Part shown: one piece after another, positions 47,324 through 55,646 of the stretch | Layout: the number at the start of each line of letters is the position of its first letter | Position numbering within the stretch: position 1 is the first letter of the stretch | From: Rhizobium esperanzae | Lineage (GTDB): Bacteria; Pseudomonadota; Alphaproteobacteria; Rhizobiales; Rhizobiaceae | Assembly: GCF_014197615.1 (NCBI RefSeq) | Contig: NZ_JACIFY010000010.1 | Location: forward strand, 124,001-188,000 | Reading direction: 5' to 3' | Length of the DNA stretch: 64,000 bases | Translations under genes and position numbers: made by a program | Notes under the pieces: model-generated | Told to the model about the DNA's origin: nothing | Seen by the model: the letters and a program-made list of their open reading frames with translations, nothing else | The model's database searches: none

Positions 47324-49783
47324 ATGGTTAGACTTTTTGGATATTTCTTCGGAATGGCCTGCGTCCTGTTTCTGGTCGCGGCGGCGGGTGTTGCCATCTA
47401 TCTCGCCAACGTCGCGAAGGATCTCCCGGACTATGCCGTTCTGAACAGCTACGCGCCGCCGGTAACCACCCGCGTCCACGCCGGCAACGGCGCTCTGATG
47501 GCCGAATACGCCAAGGAAAAGCGCCTCTTCCTGCCGATCCAGGCCATCCCCGACCGCGTGAAGGCCGCTTTCCTCTCGGCAGAAGACAAGAACTTCTACA
47601 ATCATCCGGGCGTCGATCTCACCGGTCTCGGCCGCGCAATCCTCGTCAACCTGCAGAATTTCGGTTCCGGCCGCCGCCCGGTCGGCGCCTCGACGATCAC
47701 CCAGCAGGTGGCCAAGAACTTCCTTTTGAGTTCCGACCAGACGATCGACCGCAAGATCAAGGAAGCGATCCTCTCCTTCCGTATCGAGCAGGCCTACAGC
47801 AAGGACAAGATCCTCGAACTCTATCTGAACGAGATCTTCTTCGGCATGAATTCCTACGGCATTGCCGGCGCCGCACTTACGTATTTCAACAAATCCGTCA
47901 CCGAACTGACCGTCGCCGAGGCCGCCTATCTCGCCTCGCTGCCGAAGGGGCCTGCCAATTACCATCCTTTCCGCCACCCGGAAGCAGCGCTTGAGCGCCG
48001 CAACTGGGTGATCGACCGCATGGTCGAGAACGGCTATGTCAGCCAGAGCGACGGCGAGGAAGCCAAGAAGCAGCCGCTCGGCGTCACCGCCCGCTCGACC
48101 GGCCCGTCGCTTTTCGCTTCGGATTATTTCGCCGAGGCGGTGCGCCGCCAGCTGATCGACCAATACGGCGAGAAGGTCCTCTATGAGGGTGGCCTTTCGG
48201 TGCGCACGTCGCTCGATCCGCAAATGCAGCTCGCTGCCCGCAAGGCGCTGCAGGACGGCCTTGTCACCTATGACGAGCGCCGCGGTTTCCACGGCCCGAT
48301 CAAGCAGATCGATGCAAGCGGTGACTGGGGCAAGGCGCTTGCCGATATTCCCGCCCTGTCCGACGTGCCGGAATGGCAGCTTGCCGTCGTGCTCGCCGTG
48401 TCCGACGCCAACGTCGACATCGGTCTGCAGCCGGCCAAGGATGCAAGCGGCAAGGTTTCCGCCGACCGTCAACGCGGCACGATCGAGGCCAAGAACATGC
48501 AATGGGCTTTCCGTTCGTCCGACGGCGCCCGCAAGACCACGAAATCGCCGGTCGGCGCCGTCGCCCCAGGTGATGTCGTCTATGTCGCCAAGCTCGGCGG
48601 CGACGCCTCGACCTCCTATCGCCTGCAGCAGCCGCCGAAGGTGCAGGGCGGCCTGGTCGCCATGGACCCGAAGACCGGCCGCGTGCTCGCCATGGTCGGC
48701 GGCTTCTCCTATTCACAGTCCGAATTCAACCGCGCCACCCAGGCGATGCGCCAGCCGGGCTCGTCGTTCAAGCCCTTCGTCTACGCCGCGGCGATGGACA
48801 ATGGCTATACGCCGGCTTCCGTCATCATGGATGCGCCGATCGAGATCGTCTCCGGCGGTCAGGTCTGGAAGCCGGAAAACTACGGCGGCGAAGTCGGCGG
48901 CCCGTCGACGCTGCGCTCGGGCATCGAGCATTCACGCAACCTGATGACGGTGCGCCTCGCCAACGATCTCGGCATGAATATCGTCGCCGAATATGCCGAG
49001 CGCTTCGGCATCTACGATCACATGCTGCCGGTTCTCTCCATGTCGCTCGGCGCCGGCGACACAACGGTGCTGCGCATGGTCTCGGCCTATTCGGTCATCG
49101 CCAATGGCGGCAAGCAGATCAAGCCGACCTTGATCGACCGCATTCAGGACCGTTACGGCAAGACGATCTTCAAGCATGAGGAGCGTCTCTGCGAGGGCTG
49201 TAATGCCGGCGACTGGCAGAACCAGGAAGAGCCCAACGTCGTCGACAACCGCGAAACCGTTCTCGACCCGATGACCGCCTATCAGATCACCTCGATGATG
49301 CAGGGCGTCATCCAGCGCGGCACCGCCGCCGGCAAGGTCGATCTCGGCGGCCGCGATGTCGCCGGCAAGACCGGCACCACCAACGACGAGAAGGACGCCT
49401 GGTTCGTCGGCTTCACGCCGGATCTGGTCGCCGGCCTTTATATGGGCTTCGATACGCCGGCCCCGCTCGGCCGCGGCGGCACCGGCGGCGGTCTTTCCGC
49501 GCCGATCTTCAACGAATTCATGCAGGCTGCCGTCAAGGATACGCCGGAATCGAAATTCGTCATCCCGGCGGGCATGAACCTGATTTCGATCGACCGCAAG
49601 ACCGGCATGGCCGCCGCCGATGGCGATCCGAACACCATCATCGAGGCCTTCAAGCCCGGCACCGGCCCGGCCGACAGCTTCTCCGTCATCGGCATGGATG
49701 GCACCATGGCGCCGGAGGAGATCCTGAAGACCTCGCCGCAGGCCAATCAGGCCGTCCAGACCGGTACGCCCGGCCTGTTCTGA
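47324..49783 (+). CDS. mrcA: Penicillin-binding protein 1A (bifunctional)
   Basis: PBP1a polymerises and cross-links peptidoglycan in the inner membrane. The 819 residues have one N-terminal membrane anchor (about 5-27). The glycosyltransferase domain shows SAEDKNFYNHPGVDL near 86 and GASTITQQVAKNFLL near 122. An OB-like insertion follows, then the transpeptidase domain with the SxxK serine in PGSSFKPFVYA near 481, SxN in HSRNLMTVRL and KTGTTN near 683. The family size is normal. It is preceded by a long leader. Confidence 0.97.
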   Translation: MVRLFGYFFGMACVLFLVAAAGVAIYLANVAKDLPDYAVLNSYAPPVTTRVHAGNGALMAEYAKEKRLFLPIQAIPDRVKAAFLSAEDKNFYNHPGVDLTGLGRAILVNLQNFGSGRRPVGASTITQQVAKNFLLSSDQTIDRKIKEAILSFRIEQAYSKDKILELYLNEIFFGMNSYGIAGAALTYFNKSVTELTVAEAAYLASLPKGPANYHPFRHPEAALERRNWVIDRMVENGYVSQSDGEEAKKQPLGVTARSTGPSLFASDYFAEAVRRQLIDQYGEKVLYEGGLSVRTSLDPQMQLAARKALQDGLVTYDERRGFHGPIKQIDASGDWGKALADIPALSDVPEWQLAVVLAVSDANVDIGLQPAKDASGKVSADRQRGTIEAKNMQWAFRSSDGARKTTKSPVGAVAPGDVVYVAKLGGDASTSYRLQQPPKVQGGLVAMDPKTGRVLAMVGGFSYSQSEFNRATQAMRQPGSSFKPFVYAAAMDNGYTPASVIMDAPIEIVSGGQVWKPENYGGEVGGPSTLRSGIEHSRNLMTVRLANDLGMNIVAEYAERFGIYDHMLPVLSMSLGAGDTTVLRMVSAYSVIANGGKQIKPTLIDRIQDRYGKTIFKHEERLCEGCNAGDWQNQEEPNVVDNRETVLDPMTAYQITSMMQGVIQRGTAAGKVDLGGRDVAGKTGTTNDEKDAWFVGFTPDLVAGLYMGFDTPAPLGRGGTGGGLSAPIFNEFMQAAVKDTPESKFVIPAGMNLISIDRKTGMAAADGDPNTIIEAFKPGTGPADSFSVIGMDGTMAPEEILKTSPQANQAVQTGTPGLF

Positions 49784-49800
49784 CCGCCGAATTTTTGAAC

Positions 49801-49831
49801 GCCCGCTGCGGCCTTTACATCCGCGGCGGGC
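49801..49831 (+). terminator. Hairpin after mrcA
   Basis: GCCCGCTGCGG (49801-49811) pairs with CCGCGGCGGGC (49821-49831), with one wobble, 18 bases after the mrcA stop. It lacks a clear T-run, so it may stabilise the 3' end or act with Rho. Confidence 0.5.
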
Positions 49832-49840
49832 GTCTCTACA

Positions 49841-49884
49841 GCAATTCCAGCAAAAGTGCACAGCGGTTTTGCGTCCGGAATTGC
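49841..49884. repeat. Palindromic repeat module before prfB
   Basis: GCAATTCC (49841-49848) pairs with GGAATTGC (49877-49884), with an inner GCAAAA/TTTTGC. It looks like one of the short palindromic repeats that are very frequent in Rhizobium intergenic DNA. It differs in sequence from the two copies above. Confidence 0.6.
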
Positions 49885-49940
49885 GTCAAACACAGACGCA
49901 AACCAGAATTCGAAGAAGACCGTTACAGAGAAGCAGGAAA

Positions 49941-51072
49941 ATGCGAGCCGAAATCGAAAACGTGGTCGATGAAACCAAGCAGGCTATCACCCTGCTGAGG
50001 AGGCATCTTTGACTGGGACCAGGCGATAAGACGACTGGACTGGTTGAATAACAAGGCAGAGGATCCGAACCTCTGGAACGATGCGCAGGAAGCGCAGAAG
50101 CTGATGCGCGAGCGCCAGCAGCTGGATGACGGCGTCAACGGCGTCAAGCAGCTGGAACAGCAGCTGAACGACAATATCGAGCTGATCGAGCTCGGCGAGG
50201 AAGAGGGCGACCAGAGCGTCGTTAGGGAAGCCGAGGATGCGCTGAAGGCCCTGAAGGCCGAGGCCGCCCGCCGCCAGGTGGAGGCGATGCTCTCCGGCGA
50301 AGCCGACAGCAACGACACCTATCTCGAAGTGCATTCCGGCGCCGGCGGCACCGAAAGCCAGGACTGGGCGAACATGCTGCTGCGCATGTACACCCGTTGG
50401 GCCGAGCGCCAGCGTTTCAAGGTCGAGCTTCTCGAAGTTCACGACGGCGAAGAGGCGGGCATCAAATCCGCAACCCTGCTCGTCAAGGGCCACAATGCCT
50501 ACGGCTGGCTGAAGACGGAATCGGGCGTGCACCGGCTGGTGCGCATCTCGCCCTACGACAGCAACGCGCGCCGCCACACCTCGTTCTCGTCGATCTGGGT
50601 CTATCCCGTCGTCGACGACTCGATCCAGATCGAGATCAACGAAAGCGACTGCCGCATCGATACCTATCGTTCGTCGGGCGCCGGCGGCCAGCACGTCAAC
50701 ACGACGGACTCGGCCGTGCGCATTACCCATATCCCGACCAATATCGTCGTGCAGTGCCAGCAGGAGCGTTCGCAGCACAAGAACCGCGCCAAGGCCTGGG
50801 ACATGCTGCGTGCCCGCATGTACGAAGCGGAGCTGAAGAAGCGTGAGGACGCCGCCAACGCCGAAGCCGCTTCCAAGACGGATATCGGCTGGGGCCACCA
50901 GATCCGCTCCTACGTGCTGCAGCCCTACCAGCTGGTCAAGGACCTGCGCACCGGCGTTGCCAGCACCGCGCCTGATGATGTGCTCGACGGCGATCTGAAC
51001 GAGTTCATGGAAGCAGCCCTTGCCCACCGCATCAGCGGCGCCGCCGACGCGGTCGTCGAGGATGTCGACTGA
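49941..51072 (+). CDS. prfB: Peptide chain release factor 2, with programmed +1 frameshift
   Basis: RF2 ends translation at UGA and UAA. The gene is read as 23 codons from the ATG at 49941 to CTT (50007-50009). A UGA at 50010-50012 is then bypassed by a +1 shift, and reading resumes at GAC 50011 through 51072, giving 376 residues. The classic site is intact: an internal Shine-Dalgarno-like AGGAGG at 49998-50003, a 3-base spacer, then CTT-TGA-C. The hydrolysis motif GAGGQHVN lies near residue 248. The stop-codon recognition tripeptide reads SPY instead of the usual SPF. The gene should not be called a pseudogene. Confidence 0.97.
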
Positions 51073-51094
51073 CAGGTAAAAGCAGGATCGAGAC

Positions 51095-51120
51095 AAAAGC
51101 CCCGGAAACGGGGCTTTTCC
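51095..51120 (+). terminator. prfB terminator
   Basis: AAAAGCCCCG (51095-51104) and CGGGGCTTTT (51109-51118) form a perfect 10-bp stem with a GAAA loop. It lies between prfB and the convergent hydrolase gene. Confidence 0.9.
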
Positions 51121-51125
51121 TTTAC

Positions 51126-52139
51126 TCAGGCCATTGCGCCGATGTTTTGAAACAGCGCCGCCGACAGATCGGCAATCTCGTCATGAACGGCCGCGCGCTC
51201 GATCCCCGGGGGATCGGTGAAGAGTTCTGCGGCGAAGGCAAAGCCCAGCCCCGAGCCCTCCGGCACGAAAACATAATGTCCAAGCCCGCCGCCGAAGATT
51301 TTGAGGGCGCTGCGCGAAAGCCGTGCATGCAGCCATGACGAACATTCCTCAGCCGGCGCCGCCCTGTCGGCATCACCGACCAGGATAAGGACGGGCGCCT
51401 CCACGGCTTTCAGGCTTTCCTCGCTGAAGCCAAGAACCGATCGGCCCGGCGCGCAAAGGAGCGCGGCCTTGATTCTCTTATCTCGATACGATTTCGACAT
51501 GCGCGACCATGAATCGCGAAACACGGCGCTGGTGCGAAGCAGCGCCGTGATATGATCGGCAAGGTCAGGAAATTCTCTCGGTCCGCGCACGCCGCCCGGC
51601 TTCATCCTCGACGGTTCGAACTGCGAAAACTGGGCGACAGCGCCAAGAAGCAGCATCACGCTGTAGGCGCCGGCCGAAAATCCGGCCGCGAAAACACGGG
51701 ATGTATCGATATGGCTGAAGAGATCGCCGAGCCAGTCGTCACGCCTGTCGAGCATGAAGCTCAGATCCGGCGCCCGTTCCCAAAGGCAGGCGAAGCCTTC
51801 GGCCCGATAGGGCTCGATGCCGGTATTACCGTGATGGCTGACGCCGAGCGCTGCAAATCCGCGATCGACCAGGCGTCGGGCCAGCCACTCCAGTCCGGCC
51901 GCAGATCCACCGGTGCCATGCGACAACAGGACGAGGGGGTAGGGCCGGGCAGCCGGCCGGGCGGGCGCGTTGCGGGCGACTGCCGCCTTTCGGAACCAGC
52001 TTCTTTCCGCTGTAGCGCCTTCTCGCGCCTCATCGGCAGCGGGATACCACAGCGACCAGTTGATGGGCCTGGGGCCGTCTGCGTCCCAGTTCGACCTGTG
52101 CTCGTCGTAAAGCACGCCGTCGCGAAAACCGAGCTTCAT
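51126..52139 (-). CDS. Alpha/beta hydrolase (dienelactone hydrolase / PAF-acetylhydrolase-like)
   Basis: The 337-residue protein has an oxyanion-hole motif (LVLLSHGTGGSAAGLEWLA near residue 75) and the nucleophile elbow GFSAG near 150. The late aspartate is in ILVGDADRAAP, and a His near the end (GLGHYVFVPEG) completes the triad. No signal peptide is seen. The substrate is unknown. It is the last gene of a run with nadK and the small secreted protein, 34 bases after the latter. Confidence 0.82.
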   Translation of the reverse strand: MKLGFRDGVLYDEHRSNWDADGPRPINWSLWYPAADEAREGATAERSWFRKAAVARNAPARPAARPYPLVLLSHGTGGSAAGLEWLARRLVDRGFAALGVSHHGNTGIEPYRAEGFACLWERAPDLSFMLDRRDDWLGDLFSHIDTSRVFAAGFSAGAYSVMLLLGAVAQFSQFEPSRMKPGGVRGPREFPDLADHITALLRTSAVFRDSWSRMSKSYRDKRIKAALLCAPGRSVLGFSEESLKAVEAPVLILVGDADRAAPAEECSSWLHARLSRSALKIFGGGLGHYVFVPEGSGLGFAFAAELFTDPPGIERAAVHDEIADLSAALFQNIGAMA

Positions 52140-52173
52140 CGCTTGCGGGCCTCTCCGAACAGATCCCGGCTGT

Positions 52174-52683
52174 TCAATTCGTCGCCTTCTCCACGGTGAT
52201 TTCGCCGAATTCGTCGATCAGCACGGTCCAGCTATCCGGCTCGGCGGCGGGGTCGGTCTTCAGATAGATCGTGGCAAACAGCCCCGGCTGCTTGATGATG
52301 CCGTTCGAATTCTCGGGACGTATATCGGTCACATAAGGCTTCAGGTCGCTGATCTCCTGCAGCTCGACGGTTGAGGCGATCGCCGGGCCGGTCTCAGTCT
52401 GGGCAATCTGCTGAAGATAGACTTTCGAGGTCTTGTCGGCCTGGCGGACGGCAAAGAGCTTGTAATAGCCGTGGCGCTGCGCGGCCTTTTCCTCGGGGTT
52501 GGCAACGCTCTCGGTGCTCTTGGGTGCCCGCTCGACATCAGGTGCGTTGCCGTCATCCTGCCAGTAGCCGGTGCTGGTTGCGAAAATCACCGATGCCGGC
52601 AGGATGGCATCCTGCGCCGGCAAGGCTGCGGCCGACCACCCGATGAGGAAAACGGTGGTCATCAATGTCAGGCGCATTGCCAT
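52174..52683 (-). CDS. Small exported protein, function unknown
   Basis: The 169-residue product begins with a signal peptide (MRLTLMTTVFLIGWSAAALPA) and is otherwise polar, with no cysteines or recognised domain. It contains the strand-like pattern YLQQIAQTETGPAIASTVEL and ends in a stretch resembling a beta domain. ATGs at 52683 and 52677 both give a signal peptide. An AGGA upstream fits either. It starts 3 bases after the nadK stop, so it is cotranscribed with it. Confidence 0.75.
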   Translation of the reverse strand: MAMRLTLMTTVFLIGWSAAALPAQDAILPASVIFATSTGYWQDDGNAPDVERAPKSTESVANPEEKAAQRHGYYKLFAVRQADKTSKVYLQQIAQTETGPAIASTVELQEISDLKPYVTDIRPENSNGIIKQPGLFATIYLKTDPAAEPDSWTVLIDEFGEITVEKATN

Positions 52684-52686
52684 GTC

Positions 52687-53460
52687 TCAATCCTTGAACT
52701 GCTCGGCGAGAATACGGTCGGACCAGGAGCGGTCGGGATCGGAGAGGATACGGGCGGTCATATGCTCCGACTGGGCAATGCGGACATGCAGCACCGATTT
52801 GACCTCGGTATTGTCCGCCACCGCGTTCACCGGCCGCTTGACCGGCTCGAGGACGTCGATATCGACGGTCACCTTGTTGGGCAGCAATGCGCCCCTCCAG
52901 CGCCGCGGCCGGAAAGCGCTGACCGGCGTCATGGCGAGCAAAGGCGCCTCGAGCGGCAGGATCGGGCCATGGGCGGAAAGATTATAGGCCGTCGACCCAG
53001 CAGGCGTCGCCACCATCAGCCCGTCGCAGATCAGTTCCTCCAGGCGCACGCGCCCGTCCACCGTGACCTTCAAATTGGCGGCCTGATAGGACTGGCGGAA
53101 AAGATAGACCTCGTTGATGGCGAGCGCGGTCGAATTGGTGCCGTCGGCATTGGCCGTCGTCATCTGCAATGGCCGGAAGACGTTTTCAACGGCGAGGCAG
53201 ATGCGCTCTTGTAGGTGCTCGCTGCGATAGTCGTTCATCAGAAAGCCGACCGAGCCGCGATTCATGCCGTAAACCAGCTTGCCGGAGTTCATGGTGTGGT
53301 GCAGCGTCTGCAGCATGAAACCGTCGCCGCCGAGCGCGACGATGACATCGGCATCGTCAGACGGCACGTCGCCATAGATACGAATCAACTCCTCGCGCGC
53401 TGCGAGCGCCTCTGTCGTGGGTGAGGCGAGAAAGGAAAGCGTTTGAAATGAACGGCCCAT
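52687..53460 (-). CDS. nadK: NAD kinase
   Basis: NadK phosphorylates NAD to NADP. The 257 residues show the GGDG motif (IVALGGDGFMLQTLHH near residue 43), the NRGSVGFLMND loop near 67 and the glycine-rich site GLMVATPAGSTAYNLSAHG near 148-166. The length is at the short end of the family, as in other rhizobia. It is first in an operon with the exported protein and the hydrolase. Confidence 0.96.
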   Translation of the reverse strand: MGRSFQTLSFLASPTTEALAAREELIRIYGDVPSDDADVIVALGGDGFMLQTLHHTMNSGKLVYGMNRGSVGFLMNDYRSEHLQERICLAVENVFRPLQMTTANADGTNSTALAINEVYLFRQSYQAANLKVTVDGRVRLEELICDGLMVATPAGSTAYNLSAHGPILPLEAPLLAMTPVSAFRPRRWRGALLPNKVTVDIDVLEPVKRPVNAVADNTEVKSVLHVRIAQSEHMTARILSDPDRSWSDRILAEQFKD

Positions 53461-53615
53461 GCAATGCCCTTTGTGAAGCTGCTCTAGCTAAAGGATAAAG
53501 GGCAGGGGCGACAAGGACGTTTTCGCCAGCGAAGCGTTTTGAACGGCGGCCGACCCCCAAATAGGCACCGATTTTCCTTTACAGAATCATAGAATCTGCT
53601 AGTTGGGCACCGGTT

Positions 53616-53691
53616 GCCCTTGTAGCTCAGTCGGTAGAGCACCTGATTTGTAATCAGGGGGTCGCGGGTTCGAACCCTGCCGGGGGCACCA
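53616..53691 (+). tRNA. tRNA-Thr (anticodon UGU)
   Basis: The 76-base gene folds as a cloverleaf, with acceptor GCCCTTG/CGGGGGC, anticodon TGT in the loop of the CTGAT/ATCAG stem, T-arm GGTTCGAACC, and an encoded ACCA end. It stands alone, on the opposite strand to nadK. Confidence 0.97.
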
Positions 53692-53909
53692 GCCTACGCT
53701 CTGTGAGCTTCGGCTCGGCTAGCCGCTGCACCAGTTTTCTCCATCTGCTATTGCCTGTCCAGACCATCGGCCCCGGTTCGATGTCGGTTTGTCGAACGTA
53801 CTTGCAGATTTTTCCCGCTTCCTTTGATGAACCTTGTCTGAAGAGCTGCTTCAGCGTCAATTCAGCCGTGCGCTCTTATCTTCGCCTCATCATCAATGAG
53901 GAAACTGCC

Positions 53910-54251
53910 ATGAGGCTCGTACATCTCTTTCTCGCCGCAACCCTTTCTGCCGGTGCGGTTTTCGCTTCCGTCGCACCGGCGGCGGCCATGTCGGCCGAGC
54001 GGCCGGCGGTTTCAGTTCAGGGCGATATCATTCAAGTTCGTGATGGCTGGCGCCGCGATCGCGACCGGGACGAGAGTGACGACCGCGGCTGGCGCGACGA
54101 CCGTGGTTGGCGCGATGACCGCGATTGGCGCCGGTCCGACTGGCGCGATGATGACCGTCGCTGGCGGCGGTGGCGCGCCGAACGTTGGCAGGAACGCCGC
54201 GAGTGGCGTGATCGCGATCGCTATATCCCCTTCTGGCTCTACCGCGGCTGA
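53910..54251 (+). CDS. Exported protein rich in Trp, Arg and Asp repeats
   Basis: The 113-residue product has a signal peptide (MRLVHLFLAATLSAGAVFASVAPAAA). The mature part is built of short W-R-D-D-R type repeats from about residue 47 to 90 (for example GWRDDRGWRDDRDWRR). It is very highly charged, with evenly spaced tryptophans, and ends in a hydrophobic YIPFWLYRG. Proteins of this kind are common in rhizobia and of unknown function. A role in envelope or metal/polyanion binding is only a guess. An intrinsic terminator follows. Confidence 0.78.
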   Translation: MRLVHLFLAATLSAGAVFASVAPAAAMSAERPAVSVQGDIIQVRDGWRRDRDRDESDDRGWRDDRGWRDDRDWRRSDWRDDDRRWRRWRAERWQERREWRDRDRYIPFWLYRG

Positions 54252-54302
54252 GACAAACGCATCGGCAGTTTAAACTGCGTCTGAAAAGACGACGCTCTTG
54301 GC

Positions 54303-54326
54303 GGCCCGGATCATCCGGGCCGTTTT
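54303..54326 (+). terminator. Terminator of the Trp/Arg/Asp-rich gene
   Basis: GGCCCGGA (54303-54310) and TCCGGGCC (54314-54321) form a perfect 8-bp stem with a TCA loop, followed by GTTTTT. Confidence 0.85.
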
Positions 54327-54464
54327 TCAATGTGTGGGGGGTTCGTTGACGCTCGCTTCGATCCTGTCGCCATTGCCGGCCTGGCCGGCGCCGGAGGGCG
54401 ACATCACGGCGATGCTGAGTACGGAGGCAACCATGAAGGCAATGACGGCGATCATTATGCGCAT
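54327..54464 (-). CDS. 45-residue membrane or exported small protein (candidate)
   Basis: An ATG at 54464, with GAGGA about ten bases upstream, opens a 45-codon frame. It has an N-terminal hydrophobic helix (MRIMIAVIAFMVASVLSIAV) and a polar tail rich in Gly, Asn and Pro. The stop lies just inside the terminator region of the convergent gene. The layout of hydrophobic head and short periplasmic tail is typical of real small proteins, but no family is known to me. Confidence 0.45.
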   Translation of the reverse strand: MRIMIAVIAFMVASVLSIAVMSPSGAGQAGNGDRIEASVNEPPTH

Positions 54465-54526
54465 AGCGTTCAATCCTCGTTCAATTGCGGATTAACGCGT
54501 GATCGCCGTCGGCGTTCCTGCCGGGA

Positions 54527-54685
54527 CTATTGCACCTGTCCCGGCGTCGCCGCGCCGGGCGCTGTCGGCGACAGGGGATCGGGCTGGTGAATCGGGTGCG
54601 ACTTGTCCACCCAGATCATGCTGAGGATAATCACGACGAAGACCGAGACAAAGAGGATACCGAAAATCAGCGGTCGAATGGCCAT
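54527..54685 (-). CDS. 52-residue single-helix membrane protein
   Basis: The frame starts at the ATG 54685, with AAGGA upstream. It encodes one strong transmembrane helix (about residues 5-28, IFGILFVSVFVVIILSMIWV) and a proline-rich tail with HPIHQPDPLSP. The longer frame to 54772 has no similarity or ribosome-binding site. The function is unknown. It is followed on the same strand by the 45-residue candidate. Confidence 0.6.
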   Translation of the reverse strand: MAIRPLIFGILFVSVFVVIILSMIWVDKSHPIHQPDPLSPTAPGAATPGQVQ

Positions 54686-54890
54686 GATGGGATCGTTCCT
54701 TCTTGCTTCCGACCGGTCGCGACAACCGATCATTGCCCGATCATAGTGTTCCGGAAGGTCTTTCCAAGGCAAAAGTGGATTTCTCTGTCATCGGCAGGTG
54801 CTGCGCCGCTGTTGCCGCCTCCGTTTTTCCATCTGTCGCACGGCTTCGAACCATGCCAGAGATAGCGAAGAAGTTGGAGGCGAAACTGTC

Positions 54891-55628
54891 ATGAAGCGGA
54901 CGATCACGACATCGATTATCCTTGCGGCGCTGATTGCCTGCGCCGGCGCGTCCGAAAAACCGGCCCCCTTCGACAGGCCGGTGAAAGTGGATGTTGTCGC
55001 GCTGCCGAAGGATGAATTCAATCCCGATGCAAAGCCGAAGATCACCTGCAGCCGCTATCCCGCTTTCATGGTCAAGGAGGTCGATCTCGGCGAGGTCGGC
55101 GCCGAAAAGCTGGCGCTGCTTGCCGCCGATGCGCCCTGCGAGCGCGCCGGCGAGCGCGAGCGGGTGATCGAGGACGATACCGCCGGTTATCTCCTGGGCG
55201 TCAGCGGCGGCTTCGTGTTTTTCCGCGCGGCGGATGGATGGAACGGCGGGCTGCCCTTCGTCGTCTACGATACGGCGACGGGCGAGCGGTTGCTCGACGA
55301 TGCCCTTGAGGGTGACGATTTTACCACGATCAGCAGCGGGAAGGGGAAACTCACTCTCGATTTCCGCCGCGTCTACACGGCTTCCTGTTCGCTCTATCTC
55401 GATGCTGCCTGCGCCAAGACCATTGCCGCCGACACCGGCCTGTCGCCGAAGCAACTGCCGGATTGTGCCGCAGCCTATAAGGCGGAAATGAAGCGCAGCC
55501 CCGATCACGCCGGCGAAATCGAGAAATTGCCGAGCGTGATCGTCTACCCTGTCGAACTTGCCTATGCGGCGGGCGATACGACGCGCCGGCCGATGGATGG
55601 GCGAACCAGTTGCGGGACGCCCGACTGA
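54891..55628 (+). CDS. Probable lipoprotein of unknown function
   Basis: The 245-residue product has a short hydrophobic N-terminus ending in ALIACAGASEK, where LIAC can serve as a lipobox with Cys17. The mature part has several cysteines and a strand-rich pattern (GYLLGVSGGFVFFRAADGWN). No domain is recognised. The ATG at 54891 has GGAGG upstream. The earlier in-frame codons (from 54798) lack a signal sequence. It converges with the Inh-domain gene. Confidence 0.72.
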   Translation: MKRTITTSIILAALIACAGASEKPAPFDRPVKVDVVALPKDEFNPDAKPKITCSRYPAFMVKEVDLGEVGAEKLALLAADAPCERAGERERVIEDDTAGYLLGVSGGFVFFRAADGWNGGLPFVVYDTATGERLLDDALEGDDFTTISSGKGKLTLDFRRVYTASCSLYLDAACAKTIAADTGLSPKQLPDCAAAYKAEMKRSPDHAGEIEKLPSVIVYPVELAYAAGDTTRRPMDGRTSCGTPD

Positions 55629-55646
55629 GCAGAGAAGACTCTGAGA

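Noticed and set aside
49936..50043. prfB as a pseudogene or truncated gene
   Set aside because: The in-frame UGA lies at a textbook +1 recoding site, so the gene is intact.
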